A stretch of 64,000 bases of DNA from Malaya genurostris. Its lineage: Eukaryota > Arthropoda > Insecta > Diptera > Culicidae. The position numbers and the translations under genes are program-made. This document shows, piece after piece, positions 11,739 to 23,459 of this stretch. Numbering within the stretch: the stretch's first letter is position 1; each line of letters begins with the position of its first letter. The stretch is from contig NC_080571.1 in the NCBI RefSeq assembly GCF_030247185.1, positions 15,903,631 through 15,967,630 on the forward strand, written 5' to 3'. Below the pieces are notes generated by a model. The model was not told the origin of the DNA. It searched no databases and saw only the letters and a list, made by a program, of their open reading frames with translations.

Positions 11739-12178
11739 TCATCAATTCGTTGTTGTTTTTGATCGATTGTGAGCTCACGCGGCACCCATTTTGCACAAAG
11801 CTTTCTCATATCCAAATATTCGTGAACACGTTCCTTTGATATCTTTAGGGTGTCAGCTATCTCGATCAATTTCACTTTACGGTCATTGAAAATCATTTTG
11901 TGGATTTTTTTCACGTTTTCATCGGTAACAGCCTCTTTTGGACGTCCACTGCGTTCATCGTTTTCGGTGCTCATATGACCAGTACGAAATTTTGCAAACC
12001 ACTTACGAATTGTTGCTTCGCCCGGTGCAGAGTCTGGATAACACTCATCAAGCCATTTTTTGGTATCGGCGGCACTTTTTTTCATCAAAAAGTAGTGTTT
12101 CATAAACACACGAAATTCCTTTTTTTTCCATTTTTTCACAAGAACAAAAGTAGCTTCACTCAAAATGCAATATCTCAC
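11735..12178 (-). pseudogene. Mariner transposase, N-terminal DNA-binding half
   Basis: The conserved mariner start (WKKKEFRVFMKHYFLMKKSA) probably begins near 12130; the track's longer start adds unrelated residues. Two helix-turn-helix regions are visible: ATIRKWFAKFRTG and the IADTLKISKERV segment. The frame ends at RIDD just past the WVPREL motif, where an internal deletion joins it out of frame to the C-terminal part. No catalytic aspartate of the first DDE/D position remains. Confidence 0.85.
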
Positions 12179-12365
12179 AAACTAATAATCAGACAGCTGT
12201 CAAATTTATACACGTATCTTTTGAAGGTTGGTACTAACTGAAAATGGTATGGATTTAATTCTAGTGGCGCCCTCTCATAGAAACGATACGAACTTTTCAG
12301 CCGATCTGTTACATTGTCCTTTCGAGAAATGAGACACACAAAAACAAAAGCTAAACATAGATTGT

Positions 12366-13015
12366 TTGTAAGTCAAAGCACTTCCTGAAACCCAAAAAAA
12401 TCATTAGTTTGTTAAAATGAGTAGAATGTATTTATTCGAACCAAAACTCAGGCGATAGAATCCATACTGATTCAATTTTTGTTAAGAGGTTTCTTTTTAT
12501 GTGACTTCGTTTGTAGCTTTTTCACTAATGGGCGGTCCTAACGGCTATAAAAATAGCCGCATGCAGAATTTTAATGTCGATTATTTCATTTCGGATTTGC
12601 ATTTCATTGAAAGAAACTATCAGGATACTGTACGAGATTCGTTCCTGCCTTTCAGAAGGACCAAATTGTGGAACTCACTACGATATTAAACACTGTTCGG
12701 AACATTTTCCTCGAACGATTTGTTGTACAGCAGCAGATATTATGTTCTCTTCCTCAGAACGCGTTCTAATTGGCTGGTGTTGACATGGGTCAAGTGAGGC
12801 AGGTTTTTCAATAGTGTACTATTGAAATACTTCAATGCTTTTTCTTTACACGTTTAAGTTGAAAAATTTTGCTTTATTGGTAGTTGGATTATATAAATCC
12901 TTTCACAGATCACTAAGCTATAAGCTTTAAAAATACGAGAAAGGCAAACGCGCCCTATGAATTATCCTCTTTGATACTCGTTTATACCAAACATTTCAGA
13001 AAAGTTTTATTTTGA
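12366..13015. other. Unassigned DNA, no gene seen
   Basis: The small frames at 12501-12689 and 12574-12783 overlap each other and are not recognisable. Nothing else of note. Confidence 0.3.
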
Positions 13016-13019
13016 ATTA

Positions 13020-13215
13020 TTTGAGATTATGTCACAAAACTGAAAATTTTATCATAAAATTGTGATCATATTTCCGATGGCGTGTAGCAAAAATTATGTT
13101 GATTCGTTAAATATAACAGGAGATATTCACGATCAAAAACTTATCACTCTCTCAGAGGGTAAATTTTGAAAAGGCACCCCATAGTAAAGTAATTCGTATT
13201 CACGACAAAAAATTT
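13020..13215. repeat. Dispersed repeat (GGCACCCCATAGTAAAGTAA family), copy 2
   Basis: It matches 8150-8340 over GAGATATTCACGATC, TTTTGAAAAGGCACCCCATAG and the following TATTCACGACAA. See that entry. Confidence 0.6.
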
Positions 13216-14634
13216 GCTAACAATTGTGATTTTGAAAGAAGTTAAACAGATTTCAGCGAAGACAGCTTTTTTGTTTCAACATCTCCTTGCTCGCAAGCTT
13301 TTCCTTCTGGGTAAGATTTACTCTTTTTAATTTCAATTTCAACTATTTATCGCCGCTATTCAGTGGCATTTAAAACCATTTTGTTGATGTTACCACCAAT
13401 TAGTTATGTTATCCAACTGTTCTTGTAGGAAATTATGAGTTAGATGCAGATTTGATTATATGAAATATTAAAAAGTCATCGGCGAACGATAGTTTCAAGC
13501 ACTTGAAGGAAAATTTTGGATCGTTGAGATACAATAAAATTATAAATGATCCAAGGTGAGTTAGTAAGTAACTTATTTCAGAGATATCAGCAAATGGTGA
13601 GGTCGACGACACGACCAGATACTCCGAAGAAAAATTAGCATTAAAATTGTCGGTTGACGATTTACCGCCAGTTACCAAAAATTCAACGACCCCTTGATAA
13701 TGTAAAAAATAATCTTACTGAGCAACACTGTTTAAGTTGCTACGAGCTAGTTACCAAGAGACCCTAGAATAAATAAACAAACAATTTGAAAAAAGAGATC
13801 CCGGAATATCGGAAAGGGCTTGTATCAGGTACGTTAAGTCTGGTTGGACAGAGATTGAATAGAAAATTTAACTTATTTTGAATCGGTAGAATCCACGTAG
13901 CGGATCTGAAAGATTCTTCATTTGCATCTGGGCGAAAGATGTACAGCAAACTACCCCAAGCCCATTTTCACGAATGCTACATCAGTCGCACCAGTGCCTT
14001 GTACTCAGGATTTCAATTCTACAGATCAGTACAACTGGTGGGAGATTTACTTCGTTACTACTGATTTTTAGCCGATGGAAGAGTAGTAATGCTGACCGGT
14101 CCAGAGTTCTGTTACTAAGCTGAAAGATCGATCACCCGCCTAAAATGAAATACTTAAAGGTCACTACAGATACAAAGTAAAGTCTTCAGTGCATTTCTCC
14201 ATACAATTAAATTTTGTTTCGCAATCAGCACTCTGCACAACGACGATTAGTTTAATTAAAAAGATGTACTCAACAAACTAATAGTTCTTTTTAAATTTTC
14301 GCTCAACGACAGCGATGAAAATTACTTTTGCGTTGTGCAAAATGTCCGTTTTCCTAATATTGTTAATTGCGCTTTACATGTAATAAAATGTATTCGTTTG
14401 TTTCAATATTTAACATGAAATAACTAGTTTTCTGTTGGTATCATTATACCAAAACGATTAAAAATTGCTGGAAAATCACGATTATATATTAAATGTATAT
14501 TTACTCAACATGAGTCATGTTAGTTACAACATAAAGTTTATACCAATATTTACACCCATGTTCTGATTTAGTGTAACTCTAATAATCTCACCATACTATT
14601 CAAGTAATGTTGTTCAGAATAGTTCCATTTTTTG
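13216..14634. other. Unassigned DNA, no gene seen
   Basis: AT-rich sequence without recognisable repeats or convincing open frames. Confidence 0.3.
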
Positions 14635-15442
14635 CCTTTCTCATATAGAAAGGCTATGCAATCACTGTGAAAATAGACTTTTTATCCGAGGCCCGGAAGG
14701 CCGAATGTCATATACCATTCGACTCAGCTCGACGAACTGAGCAAATGTCTGTGTTTGTGTCCGTCCGTGTGTGTGTGTGCGTGTGTATGTGTGTGTGTAT
14801 GTGTGTGTGTATGTAACAAAAATATGCAATATTATGGAATGTGACTTCCGGTTCCAGAGTTATATGGTAATATGCGAAAATTTGAGAAAAAGTTTAAACT
14901 CAATTATCACTGGAACAACTCAACCGATTTTCGCAAACTAAGATTCAAAGATTCTGGATCCGACTTCTGGTTCCGGAACTAAAGCGTGATAAGTGGAAAA
15001 TTACCATTTTTTCAATATTTTTCCACGAACGATGGTAAAAAACAGGTACAAATCCCATAAAACTGTCTGATAAATTCTTCTAGTTTGCTGAGCTTGTTAG
15101 TTTGTGGGCATGAAAACTTAATTCGGCACTACTGGTCCCCTCTTTTCCTGTTCCGAGAGCACCGAAAGTGGAGAAGAAAAACTCCTAAAACTAAATTCAC
15201 TTCGATTTCTCTGCGATGCTTGAACTGATTTTCACAAATCTTGATTTGAATTAAAGTTCATACTGTCTTTAAAGCTACTGTGAAAATCCGGATCCGACTT
15301 CCGGTTCCGCAGTTACCGGGCGATGAGTGTCAACGTTTTCAAATCGCCATATAAAGTGACAATATGTACAACACCGAAAGAAGAAGAAAACACAAAACGA
15401 ACAAGGCGTGCTTTGTTCTATACGTTGTGTAGTGATGTCAAC

Positions 15443-15534
<92 letters not shown>

Positions 15535-16090
15535 GGATTATTATTAACTGTTGCTGATTCATGCTGTTTTGCTTGACTTACATATGCAGAAGTAACAGAA
15601 ACGCAGGTTCGTTTCGTTTGCTAGATTTCGTTTAATTGGTTTAATCGAAATAGAGCATGAGATAGTAAATATAGGTTTAACTACGTTCAAAACTGTTTCA
15701 ATTTGTAGGTCATATTTGTTGGTATTAAACGAACCAACTTCGGCTATTCCGTTTATCTGAATCCGGTTTCGGAAGAATTAAAAATAGTAATCAAAAACTG
15801 CTAAAAGGTCTCACTCACTTTTCTTGGAGATGGCCAAATCGATTTTCACAAACTTATAGGTACAAAAAAAGTCTTACAGTTTCATATGGAATTCCTTAAT
15901 TTGTTGTGGATACAACTTTCGGTTCCGGAACTACAGGTTAAACAGGATTTATAGAGTTTATGAGATTAGATCCGAACAAATTATCGTATTTCTATTAAAT
16001 AAACAGCTGTTTTTGCGAATTTCACGATTATATTTATGATGGAATAAGTAATATGAGAAAAGCATCATTACACCACTAGGTGGATTAGAA
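14635..16090 (+). repeat. Hairpin-ended modular repeat, full-looking copy
   Basis: One end is the hairpin CCTTTCTCATATAGAAAGG followed by CTATGCAATCACTGTGAAAA and the CATATACCATTCGACTCAG block. The other end is GCATCATTACACCACTAGGTGGATTA, itself containing the short palindrome CCACTAGGTGG. Between them, about three diverged copies of a module repeat. Each module has TCTCAGAGATGG-like, GATTTTCACAAACTTA, AATGAAAGGTC and ATCCGACTTCCGGTTCCG segments. A GT tract (14765-14815) and an AAT microsatellite (15443-15534) sit inside. No ORF with transposase or RT features. Other copies: 22062, 30881 (reverse), 48841, 55235, 63470 (reverse). Confidence 0.8.
15443..15534. repeat. (AAT)n microsatellite
   Basis: About 30 AAT/TAA units with a single GAT interruption. 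The poly-N and poly-I open frames on the two strands are artefacts of it. Confidence 0.98.
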
Positions 16091-17805
16091 TAGGTTTTTA
16101 CATGATCTTTGCTCCAATCAAGCACTGGGATATTTCTGCGTCAGTATCATATTCATATTCATATTTCATCACATCCGCTATCAGTTTCAAGAATGCTACC
16201 AAATTTAGTTAGTCCTCAAATAGGAAACCAACTTCGGTCGGGCAGAGTATTTCGGATTAATCCCTGTAACATTAACCACAACTTCCACGTTTATTTACAT
16301 TCTACATTTCTTTATAAGTAGTAGCCATGGTAGCTGTTATTAAAAATCAATAATTTAATAACTTGTGTTGCCAATTTAAATATTTAAACAGTGATTTCAT
16401 TTTGACATTACGAGTTACTGAGGGGAACTTAATTTTGCGATACAGTTTTGATATACGAGTGGCAGGTCGTGTCGTCGGTGAGGTTATATAGTTTCCTATT
16501 TTCACTATCATTTCATGGCCAGCTATACACTCTTTTTCGACCAAATGATTCAAAAATGTGAAATGAGTTTTTTTTAATTCGCGCCATAGCATCAAATCTG
16601 AGCAGAAACCGCGCTAAATCCGCGAAAATTGCAAAATCCGCGCGGATGTCTAATAGTCTTTCAGAATTTTGATCATCTGAATCTAAATAAATCATAACTC
16701 TACTTGACTGTACCCGTGGTCTACTACCCAGTAGGCCATCTGTAAACAATCAAAAGCACTTAAAAATGTCTCAAATTACTACTGTTCCTTCAAATTTTAG
16801 CTGCAAATTAAGCATCGTACGCTATCGAAGCGAAGTCATCATTTTTTTTCCATCGCATGTGTTGAAAAACAAAGAACCTTGAATTCTCACAACAATGCGA
16901 TCATAATTCACGGATCGCATTCCGCCAGCACGAAATAGTATTTTCTTACTACAGACAAAAAAAATTAAGCCAATGTCATTGGTGTAAATACCACTCTGTC
17001 GGTCCGGGGAACCAAGACACACGTCTGTCCGGCGGTCGCTATAATTGGCTGTCACAACCGGAGGAGTTTTCTCTATCGTATTTCATCTGCTCCAAATTTG
17101 TGTCACTAACTTTTTGTTTTATTTTTGTCAGTTTAAAATGATTCACATCCAAACATTGACCAGATCCCGTACTGCTTTCGATTTGGTTGGTTCGTTCATT
17201 CGCACCCCATGAGTTTGCCGAGCTGTAATGACTATGACTCACTAGGCGCAAAATTACGTCGGATTGATCGAAACCTTTTCTGTCACACGTGAAACTAAGA
17301 AACAATTCCATAATAAAAACAGATTTGGCACGTGGCAAACATGGCCTACCGCGTTTCATCACGATTGATGCAATGAAAAGAAAAGCTACCAACACTGCCG
17401 GAAGGCACAGAAATTATCGACGGCATATGTCCGGTCTCTCAGTAAGAACCAAATCAAATGCAGTCGATGTGTCTAATGGCAGATCGAAGAAAATGCATCA
17501 TCATCACTTATTATCGTTGGCTTGAAGTGCATTATCATCATATTTCAAACCAAGTCAGCTCCGCTATCGCTGTCGAACCAATGCAATGAAATAAAATTCA
17601 CGCGAAAAAACGTGACTGAATTCAAAGCCACCAATGGGTAAACAAGATTTCAACGCTCGTTTATGAAACAATTCCTTTCCGCTCTTATCTAAACAGCGGA
17701 ACACGTTCTAATCGATTGTAGATCGCAGCCGTAGACCATGAACTCAAGACACCGAGCAACCACCCACGACTGTAGATTGCACAAAACAACAAATTCCAAA
17801 CCTAC
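16091..17805. other. Probable intronic DNA, no exon identified
   Basis: Lies downstream (minus strand) of the exon at 17806-18155, so it is probably its first intron. The open frames at 16347-16595, 16513-16749, 16822-17055, 17039-17395 and 17289-17525 overlap one another and none resembles a protein family. No transposon recognised. Confidence 0.35.
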
Positions 17806-18155
17806 CTTGTCAATGGTCCGGGACCCTCGCTGACCGCCTTCAGTGACATGCGCAGCTGCCGGTGGAATGTACCGATGATGGATTCCCGGCGACGCCCGGT
17901 AGCACCGTCCGCCGGTTGCGTTACGATCTCCTTGCCCGTTTCCGGATCAATGGTTACGATGATGTCTCTCGTGACGTCTTGCGCTTTAGCGATCACCGGA
18001 CTCGGTGTGTTCTGATCCGACAACAGCTTGGTCCAGGCCATATCGGCGCCATCGCCCGCACCATGCTGCCCATCGTTTCGAATTTCCTCGAACAGTTTCG
18101 TCATTGTGGGTCGCTGGAACTTTCAGAGTACCTCGGCTTCCATGCGGTAGGATCA
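17806..18155 (-). CDS. First coding exon of an unidentified minus-strand gene
   Basis: Read on the minus strand, a polypyrimidine acceptor (TTTTCTTTCCAATTACAG) precedes 18155. The exon then has a short 5' UTR with an in-frame TGA, an ATG at 18104 in good context (CCCACAATGACG), and 99 codons plus two bases to a donor (ACAAG|GTAGGT) at 17806/17805. The peptide begins MTKLFEEIRNDGQHGAGDGA. It continues through an acidic and alanine-rich stretch to DIIVTIDPETGKEIV, GRRRESI (a likely basophilic kinase site) and a basic RQLRMSLKAV before GPGPLT. Composition and codon use look coding, unlike the surrounding DNA, and no signal peptide or membrane segment is visible. I do not recognise the family. 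The remaining exons would lie at lower coordinates but I could not find them. Confidence 0.7.
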
Positions 18156-20061
18156 CTGTAATTGGAAAGAAAATTGTGAAATACTGTGAATCAAAAACAC
18201 CAACATAAACAATTAGAAATTTACAACAAAAAACAAACGAAATCACGTAACCTTTCATGAATTACATTCTATGAAAAAATACCTGACTCAGTTAGTAGGC
18301 CATGGGATGGATAACTGTTGACAGAGGTAATAATTGCGTCAAAGCATTCCGTCCTCCAAACTCAGAAACAAACAATCAGAGCAATACATCCACCAGCAAT
18401 CGAGTCACGTAAACACTGAAGCGCATTATAAATGCATTTACTTCCCGAACATTGCCATACCGTACCTGTTGCACTGTCATATCTGTCATAAATGCACGAT
18501 ACTCATTGGCGACTAGGTTTCGCCGGTTAGCTCAACTGATAGCGCACTGACCAGCATCCGCTAAGCAATAAGAATCTCCTAATACCGTAGATAATTTAAT
18601 TATGGTGTCAGCTGGAGTGTGCAATTGACGTTTATACACCTGTTGAACGCACCGAAGGACGGTCATTGGTCCTACCTACCCAATATGGTAATAAATAAAC
18701 TACGCTGGAACATCGGCAGCTGTTAGCAAAGTTGGGCCACACGATACCTGTATTGCCCTTCCCACGTCTACTAGAACAAACTTTAAGTTATTCACCGTTG
18801 CTTTCCATTCAAACACATTTCGTATTACGATCGCACAAAATCACGCTCCGTATGACAGCTAATGACTTCTGGTTAATCAAATTATTATTTTATGGCGAGT
18901 CTGCGGAGCACAAACTCGATTTGTTTACTTCATTGAAATATAAAAAAAACATGATTTTACTTCTAGATCGAAACAAAATTGCCTTCCGAAATCCGTTCAA
19001 GGTTGTTTTGATTTGAAATGCGAATGTAATGACATCATTTAGAAACCCCTCGTTGAAAACAATCCAAAGTGACATTATAGCAGTCTACAGTAGGTCGATG
19101 GTAGCATTTTGGAACAATGACATCTGCTCTTTCTTTGGATTAGGTAGAAATAAAACAGTAAACGAAATTAAATTGAACTATCATTTGAAAGAATAGAACC
19201 GTGATTGACATGTAACAAAGCTGTCACATTAAAACTGACCTTTGTGGCATCGTCACACCATAAATCTTCGGTGATTAATTCAATCGCTACTGTCAACAGT
19301 CCCCATTGCTGTGGTAAACGGAGAGCTCGCAGCTTCCATCAATCAAATCCGTGATCGTGTGATTGGTCACTTTCCTTCACTTGCCAAGCGTACCGGCGTT
19401 TGCCTGCTACACAAACGCATTTCAATACGATCCTTCGCCAGCGCTTCTAGTCCGTAATGGTGCAACGGAGAATAATGACAGAAAAAATGCGTTAAATGGA
19501 ACAATGCAAATTCTTCGCTGCTGACGATTGCCGGCAAGTAGGAGCAGCACAGATTTCCTGCACAGATCGTAGATTGTAACAAGAGCTGCTGAACTTGCTT
19601 GCGGTGGGGAAATTGAGAATGTAACTTTCAACCACGTCAGAAACCGGATCATAATTGTTATGATAAGTCGACAACCGGTTGGATGAGTGGAACATTCTAG
19701 CAGTGAATGGGAATGTGTTTGCATTGCGCGGTACTGGATCAGGACATGAGGTTTTGAACAAATAAAAAGTATTTCTGTTACAGATCGAATCGAAGTGATC
19801 ACATGTTTCATAAAACAGATGTATTTCCTCTTCACATTCAGACCTAAAGTCCATTTCTATTGGTCCATTGGCTGACATCCTAATGGCATGCCAAACCTTC
19901 CGTAGCCGTCCAGTTAATTGAAGTCCATTTCATAGTATATTGGCATAGAAAATGTTGCAACTCATGCGGTTCATCAGCCGTCTTCAGGTTCAATGTCCCA
20001 TCTGTACTCCGTCTCAGATGGTTTGCAGCATCTTTCGTTCTCAAATACTTAAACCACTTTG
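18156..20061. other. Probable intron of the minus-strand gene; includes a tRNA-like fragment
   Basis: No coding exon identified. GCCGGTTAGCTCAACTGATA at 18521-18540 looks like the 5' part of a tRNA or SINE with an A box. No matching B box or acceptor stem follows, so it is at most a relic. The minus-strand frames 19422-19835 and 19492-19878 overlap and are unrecognised. The rest is unassigned. Confidence 0.35.
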
Positions 20062-20235
20062 ACTAAAGATAAAGTAAAGGTGGAATGATCAATTTTCATG
20101 TACTATTCAAATGGGACCCCTCGATGAACTCGATTCACCGACAATCGCAGTTCAATGATTAGTTGAACCGAAACAGTAAACGTCTAGTCGCCGTAACTAG
20201 GATGTTTGTTTTCATATTAGTAACAGATCATTTTC
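20062..20235. repeat. Left part of a dispersed element (AAAGATAAA family)
   Basis: It starts AAAGATAAAGTAAAGGTGGAATGATC and continues with TACTATTCAAATGGGACCCCTCGATGAACTCGATTCACCG. This matches the first ~130 bp of the complete insertion at 21271-21784. It is cut at its right side by the DD37E transposon beginning near 20236. Confidence 0.65.
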
Positions 20236-21938
20236 AAGTAGTGTATCGAAAATAAACTATCCACAATTTTTTCATTCAAATTATGATAAAAAAACGAAAT
20301 TTTATTCAAACTAAAAATTGATCTTTTATTGTACGAGCTTAAACTTGAGCATAATGAAAACCGGATGAAATTTATGTTATTCCTGCACGAATTTTCGAAC
20401 TTTTGATCGAACGCTCTTCATCAAGTTCCGGACAAGTGTTGCACCACATTTTTTGGACGCTTGAGCACCAATTTTTTTGAGCTCCTGCATGTTCTCAGCT
20501 GCCTTACCAGTCTTTTTGAAGACCCTCTTCACGATTGCCCAATAACGTTCGATAAGTCGAAGCTGAGGGCAATTTGGTGCATAGATGTTTTTTTAACGAA
20601 ATTCATACCATTTTCCGCAAGCCAATCGAGAGGGGTTTTGGCATAGTGAGCCGTCACTAAATCCGGCCAAAACAGTGGAGGTGTACTATGCTTCATATAT
20701 AAAGGCAGCAATCTTTTCTGGAGACACTCAGATTGATAGATTTCTGCATTCATAGTTCCGGTAGTGTAAAAAATGGTTGACTTCAAACCACAGGAACTTG
20801 AATCGCTCACGTCCTCTCCAACGACGACAGTAAAGTATTGTGGACCTGGAAGGATTTCTTGAGTCCTCCTTTACATAAGTCTCGTCGTCCATCAAAACAC
20901 ATGAATCCGGTCACTGCAAAAGACACGAATACAATTTCCGGGCCCTTGTTACTGCTCGCTTCTTCCGTTTTTCACCTTGTTTCGAGATTTTCTGCTTCTT
21001 GTAGGTCTTCAGGTGATTTCGCCTATTGATACGCTGGATGATTCCGACATTCTTTCCTGCTTTTTTGGCCCAATCCCGTATTGACATTGATTTGTTCTTC
21101 ATGATTAGTGATATCACTTTCTGGTTCAGTTTCGGGTTGGAAGAACCGGGTTTTCTACCTCTTCCTGGTAGCTCATCCAAAGAATAGTGTTCCCTAAACT
21201 TATTAATGATGGTTTTAACACTGGCATGATGAATTCCAAACCGCTTCGCCAATTTTCGCATAGTAATACCAAAGATAAACTCAAGATGGAGTAGTCTGCG
21301 ATTTCTTATGTATCATTTGAATAGGACCCCTCGATGAGCTCGGTTCACTGTCAGTTTCAGTATTTTGAAGCAAAACAACAAGCGTCTGATCGCTAGATGC
21401 GTCGTAGCTATGACAATGATTGTTAATGTTTGGAAAAATATAAAATTACAGTATGGACGATATTGAACAATTTTGCCTCATACCCAGTGATTCTTGCAAT
21501 AAGAAAGTAAAAACTACTTAGAACCATTGCCTAGAATTTATTTAGTTTGTTATTGCCTCATACCATGAAGCATTAAAGTCAATGGTGGCAAGAAATCATT
21601 ATGTGCTGAATGTAAACATATGTTTGATTCCTTCCTTGAATCGTTTCCATGGCATCTTGTCGGAACTAGTCGACGCTTATTAACGGAGGGTCAATAAAAT
21701 TACATTATTACTGAACCAACTGGTTCACGATTACTGACCCAACATTTTTCATTGAATCGTATGAGACATTGTAATCTTGAGTTTGTAATACCCTTCTCAC
21801 TTAGCCATGGGTCCAGAACCTTAATTTTCACTTCCTTTTCAATGCACGACATTTTAAAAACGCAGAATTTCAACCGCACAAACAAGTAAACAAACGTAAG
21901 CTGACAGCCAAACGCACAACATGCTGTGATCTGATTAG
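20236..21938 (-). mobile_element. DD37E Tc1/mariner-like transposon copy 1, interrupted and right-truncated
   Basis: The left end has GTGTATCGAAAATAAACTATCC, the TIR of the element also seen at 41563 and 23459. The minus strand encodes fragments of one transposase: an N-terminal piece near 21780-21851, a helix-turn-helix piece 20911-21261 (MRKLAKRFGIHHASVKTIIN, RGRKPGSSNPKLNQKVISLI) and a catalytic piece about 20374-20810. The catalytic piece has the second aspartate in FWPDLVTAHYAKT and the glutamate in LIERYWAIVKR. The aspartate-glutamate spacing in this family is 37 residues. A 514 bp insertion (21271-21784) splits it, and part of the core before GLKSTIFYTT is deleted. It is truncated near 21938 and is inactive. 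Confidence 0.85.
21271..21784. mobile_element. 514 bp insertion with 8 bp target duplication (GTAATACC)
   Basis: GTAATACC flanks it on both sides (21263-21270, 21785-21792). The intact DD37E copy at 42602-42609 has the motif once, proving insertion and an 8 bp duplication. The ends are AAAGATAAACTCAAGATGG (left) and ATCTTGAGTTT (right), which share an inverted AAACTCAAGAT. An 8 bp duplication is typical of hAT-type and P-type elements. There is no transposase; it appears to be a MITE. A partial second copy lies at 20062-20235. Confidence 0.75.
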
Positions 21939-22061
21939 TTGCTTTTTTTTATTTTAGTTAGTTTTTTTAGACAACTAAAATAAGCGTACTTTTTCTAATT
22001 CAGATTTTTTAATCCTCACTCTTCTATTAATGATGAAATATTAGTTGGAATGGTTATTTTT
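21939..22061. repeat. Fragment of the AACTAA-rich TIR element family
   Basis: TTTTAGTTAGTTTTTTTAGACAACTAAAATAAG and onward through TTAATGATGAAATATTAGTTGGAATGG match 10200-10312 of the 1.2 kb TIR element. It is cut on the left by the DD37E copy and on the right by the hairpin repeat. Confidence 0.7.
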
Positions 22062-22680
22062 ACCTTTCTCATATAGAAAGTGAACTGTGCAAACCGACTT
22101 TTGAACCGAGACCCGAAGGCCCGAATGTCATATATCATTCGACTCAGTTCGTCGAGTATGCAAAATGTATGTATGTGTATGTGTATGTGTGTTTATGTAT
22201 GTATCAATTGTATGTATGTAACTTTTTTTGCAGTAGCTTCTATCAGAGATGGCTTAACCGATTTTCATAAACTTAGATTCAAATGAAAGGTCCTGTAACT
22301 CCATACGAAGTTCCTGAATTTTATTCGTATCCGACTTCTGGTTCGGGAGTTAAAGGGTAAATGTGCAAAACAAAATGAAGATAAGTGCACCTACCTTCTC
22401 AGAGACGATTGAACCGATCCTCGCAAACTTAGATTCAATCGTCCATTGAAAAGTCCCTGAATTTAATTTTGATCCGACTTCTGGTTCCAGAGTTGCAGGG
22501 TGATTAGTGAAAAAAATTTATTTCAAATTACTTCCTCACTTTTCTCAGAGATGGCGTGACCTATTTCAACGAACTTAGATTCGAATGAAAGGTCTCATGG
22601 TCCCATATAAAACTTCCAAATTTCTGGATAAAATTGGATACCGTCACTTGAAGCGGCGAAACAAAACACGTAAAAAAAAT
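22062..22680 (+). repeat. Hairpin-ended modular repeat, truncated copy
   Basis: It begins with CCTTTCTCATATAGAAAG and CATATATCATTCGACTCAG, followed by a (TATG)n stretch, then three module copies (AACTTAGATTC(A/G)AATGAAAGGTC and CCGACTTCTGGTT(C/T)). The tail TACCGTCACTTGAAGCGGCGAAAC has an inverted partner near 23695-23725 (GCTTCTAGTGACGGTA), so the same family may resume in opposite orientation after the intervening DNA. Confidence 0.7.
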
Positions 22681-22879
22681 TTTTAACTTGCTTCGAAACT
22701 ATTCCAATTGGTAGTCATTGTCAGTGTACGGCCAAACATTAAGGGGGCATTAAAGGATAATTTGGATAAAACTACTAGGATCAGCCCCATGTAGTTGTTC
22801 GAGCCATTGATGTGGAACAAGGCAACCAAAATTTCTAATGATCTACAATCAAACAGTTCAATCAATCGTCACAAATTTG

Positions 22880-23459
22880 AATCTTACTGGTATGGCAAGC
22901 AATATGTTCCTGTAGTTTGAAGTCAACCACTACCAGTACTATAAATGCAGAAATCTATCGATCTGAGGGTCTCCAGAAGAGATTGCTGCCTTTATATAAG
23001 AAGCATAGTACACATTCACTCTCTTGGTCGGATTTAGCGTCGGCTCACTATGCCAAAACCACTCTAAATTGGCTTACGGAAAAGGGTATAAATTTCCGTG
23101 AGAAAAATATCAACCCACCAAATTGCCCTCAGCTTCGACCCATCAAACGTTACTGAGCAATCGTGAAAAGAGTCTTCAAGAAGACTGGTAAGGCAGCTGG
23201 GAACAAGCAGCAGTTCAAAAAAAATTGAGCTCAAGCGTCCAAAAAATGCGATGCAACACATGTCCGGAACATGATAAAGAGCATTCGATCAAAAGTTCGA
23301 AAATTCGTGAAGGAATAACATAAATTTCATCCGGTTTTCATTATGTTCAAGTTTAACCTCGCACAATAAAGGATCAATTTTTAGTTTGAATAAAATATCG
23401 TTTTTTATCATAATTTGAAAGAAAAATTGTGGATAGCTTATTTTCGATACACTCCTTAT
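22880..23459 (+). pseudogene. DD37E transposon copy 2, right half only
   Basis: On the plus strand the frame starts in the core (LLVWQAICS), reads AEIYRSEGLQKRLLPLYKKH and has the second catalytic aspartate (SDLASAHYAKTTLNWL). It reaches PIKRY, where the family has PIERYW: the catalytic glutamate is lysine and the tryptophan codon is a stop. The C-terminus (SKVRKFVKE) and right TIR (GGATAGCTTATTTTCGATACACTCCTTAT) are intact, with TA following. The left half is missing. It is inactive. Confidence 0.85.

Larger units (their letters stand above)
11402..12309 (-). mobile_element. Irritans-type mariner, internally deleted
   Basis: Terminal inverted repeats start ACAGTTCGGCTGAAAAGTTCG (left) and end with its near inverse (right), flanked by TA duplications (11400-11401, 12310-12311). 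At 908 bp it is about 0.4 kb shorter than intact mariners. On the minus strand the N-terminal DNA-binding half (EFRVFMKHYFLMKKSAADTK, then WFAKFRTGHMSTENDERSGR and KWVPRELT) is followed directly by the C-terminal part (MKTMLKLNELGFELIPHPPY, SLDLAPSDFFLF). The central part with the first two catalytic aspartates is gone; the aspartate of the DLAPSD motif remains. It cannot encode active transposase but keeps both ends. Confidence 0.9.

Noticed and set aside
15275..15562. Poly-asparagine and poly-isoleucine frames
   Set aside because: Produced by the (AAT)n microsatellite.
18521..18560. tRNA gene
   Set aside because: Only an A-box-like 5' segment; no T arm or B box downstream.
19422..19878. 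Overlapping 128- and 137-residue minus frames as a gene
   Set aside because: Two different frames of similar length over the same DNA, no recognisable domain, no clear splice sites.
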